The notes under the pieces were generated by a model that did no database searches, had not been told where the DNA came from, and worked only from the letters and a program-made list of their open reading frames with translations. Shown in pieces: positions 1 to 10,491 of a DNA stretch of 64,000 nucleotides. A program made the translations under genes and the position numbers. The DNA comes from Paenibacillus xylanilyticus. GTDB lineage: Bacteria > Bacillota > Bacilli > Paenibacillales > Paenibacillaceae. Every line of letters starts with the position of its first letter. The stretch's first letter is position 1. Location of the stretch: assembly GCF_013359935.1 (NCBI RefSeq), contig NZ_JABMCB010000169.1:62001-126000 (forward strand). Direction: 5' to 3'.

Positions 1-1215
1 TAATTTCGCAGCAATACTTGCTCCAATTATCGTGATGCAACTTGTAAACAAAGAAATTTTTAACATCATTCTTTCATTGCCTGTAAGCGTAAGAATCAAA
101 CCCGAGGGTCCTACGAGTAAGTTAATTACTTGACCGATGCTGAGTACAACGAGTATTGGCTCTGCTTTGGAATAGTAGGAACCAAAGAATACACCAAGAA
201 TCTCTTCGCCCAAAAACATAAAAACAAGTACCAGGAAAATGGCTGGAAGAGTCACAAGGAAGGTTACTAACTTCCCCGTTTTCTCTAGTTCATTCAGCTG
301 TCCGCTGGCATACTTCTCAGATATGTGTGTTGACAAAACCAGATTGAGGAGAACTCCAAAAAAATTGATTGTTGCAATCAAACGTACGGCCGCCCCATAG
401 ATCGCAACCTGTTCTTCACTTTGAAAGACACCTAAGATCCATAGATCTGTGGAAGTAAGAAAAAAAATCGCCACATTTGAAAGCATAATCGGATATGAAA
501 CTCGGAATATAACTGAAGACTTCACCTTATCTGTATTTAGAACGGTCCCTTGGTCATGATTAGGAAAAGACTTCAGCTTCCTACGAAGAATCCACCCACC
601 TAAAATGCAGTTTAATAATAGCGATACGCTCACCGTAAGGATGACTGTAGATAGATCCAATTGTCCGGATCCTAAAATCATCATTGTGATTAGACATGTG
701 ATGTATAATATGTTGCTAAGTACTCCACCAAATAAGGAAGCATACTTAATCTCATGTAACCCACGGAAGGTTTCTCCGATAAATTGCTGTATTATATTCG
801 CTAAAATCCAAATTCCAGTTAATAACGCAATGTTATCTAGCTGAGATGAATTCATAAATCGGCTCAGGACAAAATGCTGAAGCAGTACGTACAAAATAAC
901 CGTTCCTATGGCTCCTGCCAATGCGATACATAATGATGCATGAACCGCTCTTTTCATTTGGAAATAGCGTTTTCGCTGGATGTTCTCCGTAGTAAATCGA
1001 ATAATGCTTTGATTAATTCCAAGAATACCTACGATATTTCCAAAAAAGGAAATACTAAAAGCCAGCATATACGTCCCAAAATCCATAGTATTTAACAGTC
1101 TTGACAGTAGTACATTTGTGACCAGTGCTGAGAAAGCAAACACGGATCTTCCAATAAATGTCCATATGCCACCATTGATAACCCGGTTGTTCAACAATCT
1201 CAGCTTCGTTTTCAT
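1..1215 (-). CDS. wzx: Wzx-type polysaccharide flippase (3' end outside window)
   Basis: Read on the minus strand from ATG at 1215, preceded by AAGGAG. The frame stays open for 405 codons to the window edge, so the C-terminus is missing. The product is strongly hydrophobic with many membrane helices. Its N-terminus (RLLNNRVINGGIWTFIGR, then a run like LLSRLLNTMDFG) is typical of polysaccharide flippases of the MATE/MOP superfamily, which move undecaprenyl-linked repeat units across the membrane. It is last in the visible part of a GDP-fucose-linked sugar operon, 14 bp after gmd. It is one of two flippases in the window; the other is at 12969. Family call is firm; substrate is unknown. Confidence 0.85.
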   Translation of the reverse strand, partial: MKTKLRLLNNRVINGGIWTFIGRSVFAFSALVTNVLLSRLLNTMDFGTYMLAFSISFFGNIVGILGINQSIIRFTTENIQRKRYFQMKRAVHASLCIALAGAIGTVILYVLLQHFVLSRFMNSSQLDNIALLTGIWILANIIQQFIGETFRGLHEIKYASLFGGVLSNILYITCLITMMILGSGQLDLSTVILTVSVSLLLNCILGGWILRRKLKSFPNHDQGTVLNTDKVKSSVIFRVSYPIMLSNVAIFFLTSTDLWILGVFQSEEQVAIYGAAVRLIATINFFGVLLNLVLSTHISEKYASGQLNELEKTGKLVTFLVTLPAIFLVLVFMFLGEEILGVFFGSYYSKAEPILVVLSIGQVINLLVGPSGLILTLTGNERMMLKISLFTSCITIIGASIAAKL

Positions 1216-1229
1216 CTTTACAGAGCTCC

Positions 1230-3184
<1,955 letters not shown>

Positions 3185-3214
3185 TCCAAAAACCTCTCCT
3201 TTAGGTTTAGCATG

Positions 3215-3901
3215 TTAATAGGCATCATCAGAACCGACCAGAACCTTTACCGTCTTCAGCAGAATATATATATCTTTTTTAAAAGATCGTTCGCGAATAT
3301 ACTTCAAGTCCAATTCCACCATTTCTCGAAAGCCAATATGATTTCTACCACTGACCTGCCATAGCCCCGTACAGCCAGGAACAACAAGAAGCCTCTGCAT
3401 ATCATAGGAAGTGTATTCACTAACTTCTCGAGGCAGGGGTGGCCTAGGACCAACAAGGCTCATGTCTCCACGTAATACGTTTAGTAGTTGCGGTAATTCA
3501 TCCAAGCTGGACTTGCGAATCACTCTCCCCACTTTCGTAATCCGTGGATCATGCTTCATTTTAAACATCGCACCCTGTACATCGCTTTGATGAATAAGTT
3601 CACTTAATCTTTCCTCGGCATTACGTACCATTGAGCGAAATTTGTACATTTTAAATAATTTTCCGTTTTTACCAACACGAGTTTGCGAAAAAAATACTGG
3701 TCCTTTCGGGTCCTCAACTTTAATCAGTATGGCTAAGAGAAGAAATAAAGGGGTCAGCAGGATCAGGCCTAGAAAAGAGAGAATCACATCCAGAGATCTT
3801 TTGCACATTAAATATTGGACTCGTTCCTTCGATAGAGGAACGTTATACGCTTCATTGACTTGTTCTACAACCAACGTTTTTTCTAATAGGTTCATATTCA
3901 T
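3215..3901 (-). CDS. Undecaprenyl-phosphate sugar-1-phosphate transferase (short WcaJ/EpsL type)
   Basis: Bacterial sugar transferase of 228 residues, initiating repeat-unit assembly by placing a sugar-1-phosphate on undecaprenyl phosphate. It has the single-helix monotopic form: KRSLDVILSFLGLILLTPLF is the membrane hairpin. Then come the conserved TRVGKNGKLFKMYKFRSM, SLDELPQLLNVLRGDMSLVG (with PRP following) and LWQVSGRN. It lacks the extra N-terminal helices of full WcaJ. It sits between galU and fcl in the proximal operon and is the first of two initiating transferases in the window; the other is at 20998. Sugar specificity cannot be read from sequence; glucose or galactose phosphate is plausible beside GalU. 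Confidence 0.92.
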   Translation of the reverse strand: MNMNLLEKTLVVEQVNEAYNVPLSKERVQYLMCKRSLDVILSFLGLILLTPLFLLLAILIKVEDPKGPVFFSQTRVGKNGKLFKMYKFRSMVRNAEERLSELIHQSDVQGAMFKMKHDPRITKVGRVIRKSSLDELPQLLNVLRGDMSLVGPRPPLPREVSEYTSYDMQRLLVVPGCTGLWQVSGRNHIGFREMVELDLKYIRERSFKKDIYILLKTVKVLVGSDDAY

Positions 3902-3911
3902 GGCTATAAAC

Positions 3912-4799
3912 CTAACTTACCGTATTATGTTGTTGATCAAATATTTGTTCCATCGCTTTCAGCAGCGGTCCACGAAGCTCATCCCTCATCATGGCAAAAT
4001 CCAACGTGGTCAGAATAAACCCTAACTTTTCTCCGACATCATAACGAATGCCATCGTAATTATAGGCGTATACTCTTTCGACCTGAGTCAGCTTCTGGAT
4101 CGCATCTGTTAACTGGATCTCACCGCCCACTCCGATTTCCATTTCGTCTAAGAAGTCAAATATTTTAGGTGTGAGTATGTAACGGCCCATGATGGCCAAG
4201 TTCGAAGGGGCTTGCTCTGGTGAGGGCTTTTCAACAAGATGATTGATATGATATAAGTTGGAGCGTTCTTCTCCAGGCGCGATTATTCCATAGCGACTGA
4301 CCTCTTCAGTGGCTACCTGTTTCACGCCAACGATCGAACTTTGGGTAAGGGAAAATTGTTGCATCAGTTGTTTCAAACATGGTGTATCTGCTCTAACAAT
4401 GTCATCCCCAAGTAAAACTGCAAACGGCTCATTCCCGATAAATTTCCGAGCACACCACACGGCGTGCCCTAGGCCATTCGGTTCTTTTTGCCGAATAAAA
4501 TGGATGTCCGCCAATCTCGAAGGGTGCTGAACCTCCTTTAACAGATCCATTTTTCGAGCTTCAAACAACTTATGTTCCAATTGAAATGCATGATCAAAGT
4601 GATCTTCTATCGCTCTCTTTCCAATCCCCGTAACAATAATGATATCTTCAATCCCAGATTCGATAGCTTCTTCCACGATATACTGAATCGTGGGTTTATC
4701 AACGATTGGCAGCATTTCCTTAGGCATCACTTTCGTTGCCGGCAAGAATCTCGTGCCCAGACCTGCTGCGGGAATTATGGCCTTCTTGATTTTTGTCAC
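3912..4799 (-). CDS. galU: UTP-glucose-1-phosphate uridylyltransferase, copy 1
   Basis: Makes UDP-glucose from UTP and glucose-1-phosphate. The product is 295 residues from a GTG start at 4799, chosen because AGGAGGAGG lies 5 nt upstream and the protein then begins directly before the nucleotide-binding loop [18 protein letters not shown]. Other marks are [29 protein letters not shown] and GEIQLTDAI. Reading from ATG at 4850 would add 17 residues that the family lacks. It lies between the modulator gene and the sugar transferase. A close paralogue is at 22928; the two share long identical blocks. Confidence 0.95.
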   Translation of the reverse strand: MTKIKKAIIPAAGLGTRFLPATKVMPKEMLPIVDKPTIQYIVEEAIESGIEDIIIVTGIGKRAIEDHFDHAFQLEHKLFEARKMDLLKEVQHPSRLADIHFIRQKEPNGLGHAVWCARKFIGNEPFAVLLGDDIVRADTPCLKQLMQQFSLTQSSIVGVKQVATEEVSRYGIIAPGEERSNLYHINHLVEKPSPEQAPSNLAIMGRYILTPKIFDFLDEMEIGVGGEIQLTDAIQKLTQVERVYAYNYDGIRYDVGEKLGFILTTLDFAMMRDELRGPLLKAMEQIFDQQHNTVS

Positions 4800-4930
4800 A
4801 AGTCCTCCTCCTATCATCAAACGAGTATAATTATTTTTGATTTCAATCATTTATTTGGAAATGAACATAGGGTATTTCACGGTGATTGTGTGACTGATTG
4901 AGTCGACAGGAAGGAAATGTACTGAGAAAA

Positions 4931-5677
4931 TTATTGCTGAATAACTGTACCCGTCTCCCGTAATTTTTGCAGTTTTGAGCTGACAGATCTTTTATCCCGT
5001 AAATCTGATGCCTTCATATTCCGAATAACGGCTAGTGTCGTTAACCCAAGAAGCTGTGTTACATCTTCCTCGCTCTTAATGGAATCGTCCAAGTATTCAA
5101 TTAAAAAGGCAAGACCGATGCCAAGTATTAGGGAGACTACCACTGCGATGATCGTGTACATTAGAGGGCTGGGAGTGACTGGAGATGGATTATTACTCCT
5201 TTCTTTTAAGATGGTTAAGCTGCCGGCTTGAATAATGCGGGGAACCTCAGATTTAAATACATTTGACACCGCATCCGCTACTTGCGAAGCTGAAGAATAG
5301 CTGTATTCTCTAACAGAAACAATCAGTACAGGAGTATCTGCTACCGTTTCAACCTTCATATTTTCCAGAAGGGCATCTACAGTCAAATTAAGATCAGGAT
5401 AACGATCAACTACTTTCTCAAGAACAGCAGTGGTTGAAAGCATCTCTTTGTACGTATCGACCAACAGTATCCCCATATCTACATCATTCTTTTGAATACC
5501 TGTTTTTTGATCTTTCTCTCCACTGGTGATGATCAGTTTGTTACTCGCTTCGTATTTAGGTTGAACGAAAAGATAGCTGTAGATTCCTGTTGTCGAACCA
5601 ACCAAAATCACGATAAAAAGAATGAGCCATAATTTTTTTTTGACAATTTGTGCGTATTCTTTCAATTCTAATTCCAT
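4931..5677 (-). CDS. Polysaccharide chain-length modulator / BY-kinase activator (Wzz, YveK/CapA type), copy 1
   Basis: Membrane protein of 248 residues with a Wzz domain. There is a cytoplasmic N-terminal ELKEYAQIVKKKLW, a first helix near residues 16-36, an extracellular loop, the PxP-type segment NPSPVTPSPLMY, a second helix near 171-193 and a short cytosolic tail. Such proteins set chain length and activate the partner tyrosine kinase. Its partner is probably the kinase at 7504, but 1.8 kb of decayed DNA separates them and the order is reversed from the usual modulator-then-kinase. Start ATG 5677 has a GGGGGG ribosome site. It has its own operator-bearing promoter directly upstream. Confidence 0.88.
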   Translation of the reverse strand: MELELKEYAQIVKKKLWLILFIVILVGSTTGIYSYLFVQPKYEASNKLIITSGEKDQKTGIQKNDVDMGILLVDTYKEMLSTTAVLEKVVDRYPDLNLTVDALLENMKVETVADTPVLIVSVREYSYSSASQVADAVSNVFKSEVPRIIQAGSLTILKERSNNPSPVTPSPLMYTIIAVVVSLILGIGLAFLIEYLDDSIKSEEDVTQLLGLTTLAVIRNMKASDLRDKRSVSSKLQKLRETGTVIQQ

Positions 5678-5716
5678 GCTTTCCCCCCCTTTTAGTATTA
5701 AACAACCCCTCCTACC

Positions 5717-5731
5717 GATACATTATGTATC
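5717..5731. promoter_or_regulatory. GATAC-N5-GTATC operator, site 1
   Basis: Palindrome GATAC ATTAT GTATC. With flanking C and G it is a perfect 17-bp dyad (5716-5732). It covers about +1 to +15 of the modulator transcript. The likely ligand is the XRE protein encoded at 8613. Confidence 0.8.
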
Positions 5732-5738
5732 GTAGTTC

Positions 5739-5767
5739 ACTATATGATACATAAAGTATCGTGTCAA
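5739..5767 (-). promoter_or_regulatory. SigA-type promoter of the modulator gene with an operator in its spacer
   Basis: On the minus strand TTGACA (5767-5762) is followed by exactly 17 bp and TATAGT (5744-5739), an almost consensus vegetative promoter 60-90 bp upstream of the ATG at 5677. The 17-bp spacer is filled by one GATAC-N5-GTATC palindrome, and a second lies just past the predicted start site. This geometry suits repression by steric block. Confidence 0.85.
5746..5760. promoter_or_regulatory. GATAC-N5-GTATC operator, site 2
   Basis: GATAC ATAAA GTATC lies wholly inside the 17-bp spacer between TTGACA and TATAGT of the modulator promoter. Its centre is 29 bp from the centre of site 1, close to three helical turns. 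Confidence 0.8.
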
Positions 5768-6129
5768 GCCATATTTTTCTCTATCTAACTTTGTTGATAC
5801 AAATAGTTTCATGTTACCACTTGTATAACTAAGAAGATTCATCTGATGATTAGTTGAATTTTGTCCATTCTTTTACGCTGTGAGCTTCGAGAAGCAAAAT
5901 ATCTGGAATTTCAAAACGGCTTCCTTCACAATCTGTCACTGTATGACATTAATATGATTTTTTCTTTTCCATAGAAAGTTTTTTCTCGATAATCTGTGTC
6001 GACGTTTCAAACCCGCTGGCTCTACTTGCAGCAAAGTGAAAAGCCCAATAAAATCTTTGTAGACCTATAATATTGCTTCGCTTCGACTCACCCAACTAAT
6101 CGATAGGGAGAAACATCGGATCGGACCAA

Positions 6130-6925
6130 AAAAATCATTCAGTAAGCCGTATATGTGCTTAGGTTTTCAATCGTCATCTCATCAGAGATTACACTCCGCC
6201 CACCTGTAAACCGGGTAAACACGCCAAAGTTTGTATAGATGATTCCTCTATATGTTTTTTCCTATCCCAAAGCCTAGATGGCACGAATTGCCCTAAAATA
6301 CTTCTCCGATCCTACTTGTATATGGACTGTAGATTGCTAATGGGCCTGCCAAAGGACGTGGATCTTTGCCCAAAATCACATCACACAAAAAAATATAACC
6401 TTTAATGATAACCACCCGTTCAGGTAGATTAACATGTAAAAATTTCATTCAATGGTTAATATCTGGCTAGAATTTATGTAATACCTCCGGACAAAACGAT
6501 TTCATTTCGGTATATCATGATGTATTCTTCCGATGAATTGTGATATGAGAACTTAATAAAGAAAAATCAACGTTTGAGCTATGATCGCATTAAACATATC
6601 TCGCCGATTATCACCAACAATCCTGCCGCTAGTATGAATACTTATGTATCAACGTGGCATCAGGACAGGTGTTTCCGATAAGTGCACTGCAAAGCCAACG
6701 TTCATCCAAGGAAGATTCCCCGTCCGTTCGGTAGGAGCAGCTATTTCATCAAATATGGGTTTGGTTATGTAGGGAGGGACCATTTTAAATAGAACAGAAA
6801 GATTGAGGAAAGCAGCAGTGCACATCATCAAACGCCGGTATGGATAAAAGTATGACTTCCCACAGACTGATCTTTGAAGGGCTACTCGCCTTTTGCTGCA
6901 GTTCCAGTCTTTCTCTCTCATCTAA
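6130..6925 (-). pseudogene. Decayed ABC exporter permease (MsbA/BmrA-like)
   Basis: No intact frame survives, but minus-strand fragments in several frames read like an ABC exporter membrane domain, in the right order. Around 6870-6730 there is FYPYRRLMMC followed by LFKMVPPYITKPIFDEI, the classic first-helix and elbow region. Around 6640-6550 lie SGRIVGDNRRDMFNAI and SQFIGRIHHDIP. Around 6230-6145 lie FGVFTRFTGGRSVISDEMTI and the end of a helix. Stops and frame changes lie between them, and the ATPase domain was not found. It interrupts the expected kinase-modulator pair. The fragment reading is by eye. Confidence 0.55.
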
Positions 6926-6959
6926 AAATGGCTGAGCGGTTCGGAGGCATTGCTCCAGC

Positions 6960-7330
6960 TACGGCAAGGCACTTCAATATACCTCTACCTATGAAGGCTC
7001 AAAATATGTGATTTCAATACTTTCTCTGCATGTTGTATAGGCAGACAGCCACCGGTAACGATTTCCCGAAGAGTAAGGTCCGAATGTTTTCTTTCTTTAA
7101 CGTATCTATTCATTTCCTTACCAAGAGCACCATGTGTAATGCCTAAAAGCACAGAACGTTCCTTCTGTTAGCCATCGTGCGGATAACTTACCAAAATACT
7201 TTTCTTGCAAAATCGTCTGTTGAGGGAGATGTAATTGATTATATGCATCAAGAAAATTACCTGCTCACTTTTAGTCAAAACATTTAGAACTTTCATCATT
7301 TTCTGTCAACCTTGCCAATTGATCTGTTTA
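6960..7330 (-). pseudogene. Decayed coding relic, unrecognised
   Basis: Minus-strand fragments remain open in shifting frames, for example LDAYNQLHLPQQTILQEKYF continuing to GKLSARWLTEGT, then after a frame change ERSVLLGITHGALGKEMNRY and REIVTGGCLPIQHAEKVLKS. The composition is protein-like, but I do not recognise the family. It may be the upstream part of the same lost transport operon. The rest of 5770-7500 shows nothing else I can name. Confidence 0.35.
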
Positions 7331-7503
7331 TAAGAAATTGTGGAAATGTCCTCTGCCCAGCATAGCCTGCAGCATACTATAGATATGCGGCTCTACCGCA
7401 AAAGAAGAACAGATCCTTTTCAAATTCCTCAAAATCTTCTTATTTAAATTATCGGGAACTCGCCTACGGGTCAATTTCGTTCGTTACACGAGATAAACCC
7501 CTT

Positions 7504-8196
7504 CTATAAAGATTTTGTATCATTATAATAGATATAATCAGCATCATTTCCACGGACAGGTACTTGATTGAGTACAACTCCTAATATGTTTGCTTTAGCA
7601 TGATCAAGTTGTGCCTTTGCCTTATGAACAATTTCCTTTTTAACTTTGCCTCCATGAATAACTAAGACCACCCCGTCACATAGAGAGCTAATGATTAATG
7701 CGTCCGTTACAGCCATTATTGGTGAGGTATCAAATAAAATGACATCATAGTCTCGTTTTAATTGTTCCATAAGGTCATTCATTTGTTGCGAGCCTAAAAG
7801 CTCGGTGGGATTAGGTGGAATCGGGCCAGATGGAATGAGATACAAATTATCAACGTATGTCTGTCTTATGACTTCGTCCAGGTCATACTGCCGGCTTAGG
7901 ACGCTTGTTAAACCATTATGGTTTGGTTGCATAAATATATGATGTAAAGATGGTTTGCGGAGATCCCCATCTATAATCACGACCTTTTTCCCTTCTTGTG
8001 CATATGTTACTGCCAAGTTGCTAATCGTTGTTGTTTTCCCTTCATTCATTTGAGCAGACGCAGCCATAATCACTTGAATTTGTTTATCCAATATCGAAAA
8101 TTGGATGTTGGTTCGAAGCGTGCGATATCCCTCCGCTGCAGGAGACATGGGATTCATTACAGTAACCAATGTACTTTTACTCGAGGCCCTTGCCAT
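7504..8196 (-). CDS. Bacterial tyrosine kinase (CpsD/CapB/YwqD type), copy 1
   Basis: Cytosolic BY-kinase of 230 residues that autophosphorylates and controls polysaccharide polymerisation and export together with a membrane modulator. The Walker A motif is ASAQMNEGKTTT, the second P-loop element IDGDLRKP, and Walker B VILFDTSPI. The tail DADYIYYNDTKSL is a short tyrosine cluster for autophosphorylation. Start ATG 8196 follows a GGAGAGAAG-like site. It is transcribed from an operator-controlled promoter 80-140 bp upstream. Its cognate modulator is presumably at 4931. A second kinase of the same family is at 26733. Confidence 0.92.
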   Translation of the reverse strand: MARASSKSTLVTVMNPMSPAAEGYRTLRTNIQFSILDKQIQVIMAASAQMNEGKTTTISNLAVTYAQEGKKVVIIDGDLRKPSLHHIFMQPNHNGLTSVLSRQYDLDEVIRQTYVDNLYLIPSGPIPPNPTELLGSQQMNDLMEQLKRDYDVILFDTSPIMAVTDALIISSLCDGVVLVIHGGKVKKEIVHKAKAQLDHAKANILGVVLNQVPVRGNDADYIYYNDTKSL

Positions 8197-8277
8197 AATT
8201 CTCTTCTCTCCTTCATTTTTTTAAAATGGAAAACCAGTAATTTTGCCTAATATATCTTTATGTACCTAAGCAATTAT

Positions 8278-8292
8278 GATACGATTAGTATC
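8278..8292. promoter_or_regulatory. GATAC-N5-GTATC operator, site 3
   Basis: GATAC GATTA GTATC, placed about +6 to +20 of the kinase transcript. Confidence 0.8.
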
Positions 8293-8304
8293 GTTAACGA
8301 CTTT

Positions 8305-8333
8305 ACTTTAAGATACAATATGTATCATGTCAA
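8305..8333 (-). promoter_or_regulatory. SigA-type promoter of kinase copy 1 with an operator in its spacer
   Basis: Minus strand TTGACA (8333-8328), a 17-bp spacer, then TAAAGT (8310-8305). As in the modulator promoter, the spacer is one GATAC-N5-GTATC palindrome with one flanking base on each side, and a second copy lies downstream of the predicted start. Confidence 0.8.
8312..8326. promoter_or_regulatory. GATAC-N5-GTATC operator, site 4
   Basis: GATAC AATAT GTATC, filling the -35/-10 spacer of the kinase promoter. Its centre is 34 bp from the centre of site 3. Confidence 0.8.
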
Positions 8334-8522
8334 CCCCTTTTTAATATAGTAATCAATTAATTCCTTAATATTCTCCTATGCTTAGTTATACATATACATC
8401 AATAAATCCAACTTTAAGAATTATAATAAGGCAGTGATTGTCTAGAGGATAGAGACAATGACTATATTATTAATTCCATTGTTTAACTTATGGATTGACA
8501 GATTAAAATATCATGCCTGCAC

Positions 8523-8558
8523 TTGACGTGGTAACTCAATTACGATACATTCTGTAAC
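8523..8558 (+). promoter_or_regulatory. Promoter of the XRE gene with a degenerate operator (site 5)
   Basis: TTGACG (8523-8528), 17 bp, TACATT (8546-8551) on the plus strand, about 60 bp upstream of the XRE start codon. GATAC ATTCT GTAAC (8544-8558) overlaps the -10 and start region. It matches the operator consensus except for one base in the right half-site, as expected for weaker autoregulation. Confidence 0.65.
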
Positions 8559-8612
8559 GCAGGGGTTGTAATTCTCTGTTTACTATTATTCAAATCAGTA
8601 GGGGGGAAATAA

Positions 8613-8813
8613 ATGAATTATGGCAATCGTATTGCGGAACTAAGGGAAAAGAAAGGATGGACTCAAGAGGAATTGTCTTCGACAATTGGGATAAGCAGAG
8701 CTGCATTGTCTCACTATGAGAAGAATCGCAGGAAGCCAGACCTTGACACGCTATCGCAGCTCGCCGATATATTTCATGTTTCAATTGATTTTATCCTTGG
8801 AAGAACAGATTAA
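8613..8813 (+). CDS. Small XRE-family DNA-binding regulator
   Basis: A 66-residue protein that is essentially one Cro/C1-type helix-turn-helix. Its core is WTQEELSSTIGISRAALSHY, followed by EKNRRKPDLDTLSQLADIFH and the common ending DFILGRTD. It has no separate ligand or oligomerisation domain. Start ATG 8613 has AGGGGGGAA upstream. It is the only plus-strand gene among the EPS genes and is divergent from kinase copy 1. Because its own promoter and both neighbouring EPS promoters carry the same palindrome, it is the likely repressor. As I recall, the B. subtilis PBSX repressor Xre binds a very similar 15-bp palindrome, which supports the pairing; that comparison is from memory. Confidence 0.88.
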   Translation: MNYGNRIAELREKKGWTQEELSSTIGISRAALSHYEKNRRKPDLDTLSQLADIFHVSIDFILGRTD

Positions 8814-8954
8814 TGATATATCCTAATCCATTTTACTAAAGAAAGAATAGTATTCAGTGTATGGTGTTATGGTTGGCCAAAAACGGAGTGATTTGAAATA
8901 ATGTACCCGAACTTACATAACCATAACCCCAGGTATACTAGCGTAATCTCTTAT

Positions 8955-9392
8955 CTATTTTGAAGAAAAGCTTCCGCCATAAACAATTCGTTTATAATGA
9001 TTCTTATATTGATTACATAGATCTTTTGTATTTGTTTTGATCAAATGGATGGCGCATACATGATTTGAATGAAATTCACATGTGGAACACCTTTTACTGT
9101 TACTGGAAGAAGCAAAAATCCCTAAACTTTGTTTTCTTTTGGCCTGATTTTCTCTTTTGTTGTTTTTTGGGGTAACTTCCACCGTAGGAACGAAATAAAC
9201 CTCTCCATTTATTTTTTTTCGATTGCTTTTGATATACAAGCGTCTACATGTAGTGCATAGCAATAAGTCAGTTATAAGTTCAAGTGGCTCTTGTCCTTCT
9301 TCAGAGAGCCATGTTACTTTATCTCTTCCTTCAATCAAGTCCTTATTACATTCAGCGCACTTCTTTTTATTCTGAGATAAATAGTAAACCAT
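8955..9392 (-). CDS. Putative zinc-binding hypothetical protein
   Basis: A 145-residue protein of unknown function. Cysteines occur as CAECNK, CTTCRRL, CSTCEFH, then single C in VCAIH and LCNQY, with histidines near the C-terminus. This suggests two zinc sites. The basic middle (KNNKRENQAKRKQS) could contact nucleic acid. Start ATG 9392 has AGGTGA 7 nt upstream. It lies alone between the XRE gene and the end of the distal EPS operon. I do not recognise the family. Confidence 0.6.
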   Translation of the reverse strand: MVYYLSQNKKKCAECNKDLIEGRDKVTWLSEEGQEPLELITDLLLCTTCRRLYIKSNRKKINGEVYFVPTVEVTPKNNKRENQAKRKQSLGIFASSSNSKRCSTCEFHSNHVCAIHLIKTNTKDLCNQYKNHYKRIVYGGSFSSK

Positions 9393-9621
9393 AAATTATC
9401 ACCTGCTCCTATATTCTGATTAATGCCATATAATCGGATACCTATTACCAAGTAGTTTATTTTTAATCTGATGTAACCAGCCTTATTTATGTTTTATATA
9501 TTTCGTCCCACTTTTTTAAACAAAGTTACGTTAATTCCCTTTTTTGATCAGATGAAGTTCTACCAATTAAGGTTCGAAAATGGCTTGAAAGAGCGATATA
9601 AGTCACCTCACATAAGCAAAC

Positions 9622-9649
9622 AACCGCTCCTCAAAGTAAAGAAGCGGTT
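9622..9649 (-). terminator. Possible terminator of the distal EPS operon
   Basis: Inverted repeat AACCGCT / AGCGGTT with a 14-nt loop, about 40 bp past the stop codon at 9687. On the minus strand it is followed by GTTTGCTT, a weak T-rich tail. Confidence 0.5.
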
Positions 9650-9686
9650 ATGAAGAACCAGATGAAACCAAATATTTATCTCTCTT

Positions 9687-10391
9687 CTATTTAAATTGTA
9701 GCACTTTATCGAGCATTTCTGACTTCTTAGCAGCAATTGCTTGTGTGTAAGTAGATTCCGCTTTTTGAGCTAGGTCATTATTGAGTTCGTTAGCTTTCAG
9801 TTCTGCCTTCATCTCATCTAGTAGTTTATAGAATGTTGAATCCACTTTGTTCTGTAATTTATTGGATGCACTCATATAGGTTGAGGAGAGATCCGTTAGT
9901 GACCGCCCAGATCTATAGTCTTTCAATGCATTTTCAGCTAAAGTGTTAAGTTTCGTAGTAGCGACAACCTCTAAACTTTTAAAAGTTGCAGAATATTTAT
10001 TTTCAATCTCCTGTGCTATATCCTTCGGATCAGTATTTTGCTCTTGCTCTGCATCTCCTGATTCTGGTTTCGTTGTATTTTCTACGTTTGTATTGTTTGT
10101 ATTAGTACTGGGTCCATCGCTGCTGGAATTTCCAGAAGCCACCTTGGAGGGAGATTTTTCTTCTTCTTTTCCATTGTTAGAGACCGGTGGTATATTAGAT
10201 TCAAGATCAAAATTAGAGAAGTCAAAGAAGTCCTGATCTACTCCAACGTCTTCAGCCTGAACATCCTTATGGGTAAGATAATGAAATCCACCCCAGCCGG
10301 ATCCAGCAAGAATTAGCAGTGTAATTAAGGTAATCCATAGGGCTTTACGCTTCTTTTTTCTTCTTTTCCTTGTTATTTTAACTTCAGTCAT
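9687..10391 (-). CDS. Membrane-anchored surface protein with an EPS-locus helical domain
   Basis: A 234-residue protein with a basic cytosolic start (TRKRRKKKRK), one membrane helix at about residues 16-36, a Ser/Asn/Thr-rich linker at about 60-115 and a helical C-terminal domain of about 100 residues. The start is set at ATG 10391 with GAGGTAG upstream; the longer reading from 10457 adds 22 residues without a ribosome site. The C-terminal domain resembles the end of the protein at 23842 (both have an NKL segment, then F, then LKANE or LKANG). As last gene of the distal operon it may act in polymer export or cell-surface attachment. Function is inferred only from context. Confidence 0.7.
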   Translation of the reverse strand: MTEVKITRKRRKKKRKALWITLITLLILAGSGWGGFHYLTHKDVQAEDVGVDQDFFDFSNFDLESNIPPVSNNGKEEEKSPSKVASGNSSSDGPSTNTNNTNVENTTKPESGDAEQEQNTDPKDIAQEIENKYSATFKSLEVVATTKLNTLAENALKDYRSGRSLTDLSSTYMSASNKLQNKVDSTFYKLLDEMKAELKANELNNDLAQKAESTYTQAIAAKKSEMLDKVLQFK

Positions 10392-10491
10392 TATTTCTAC
10401 CTCGCAGACATTAAAAGTAATCAAAATCGTTTTCAAACCATGAGTAAATAATCGCATGAATTTTCGAAACTAAATTAGTTTCCGTCTCGCC

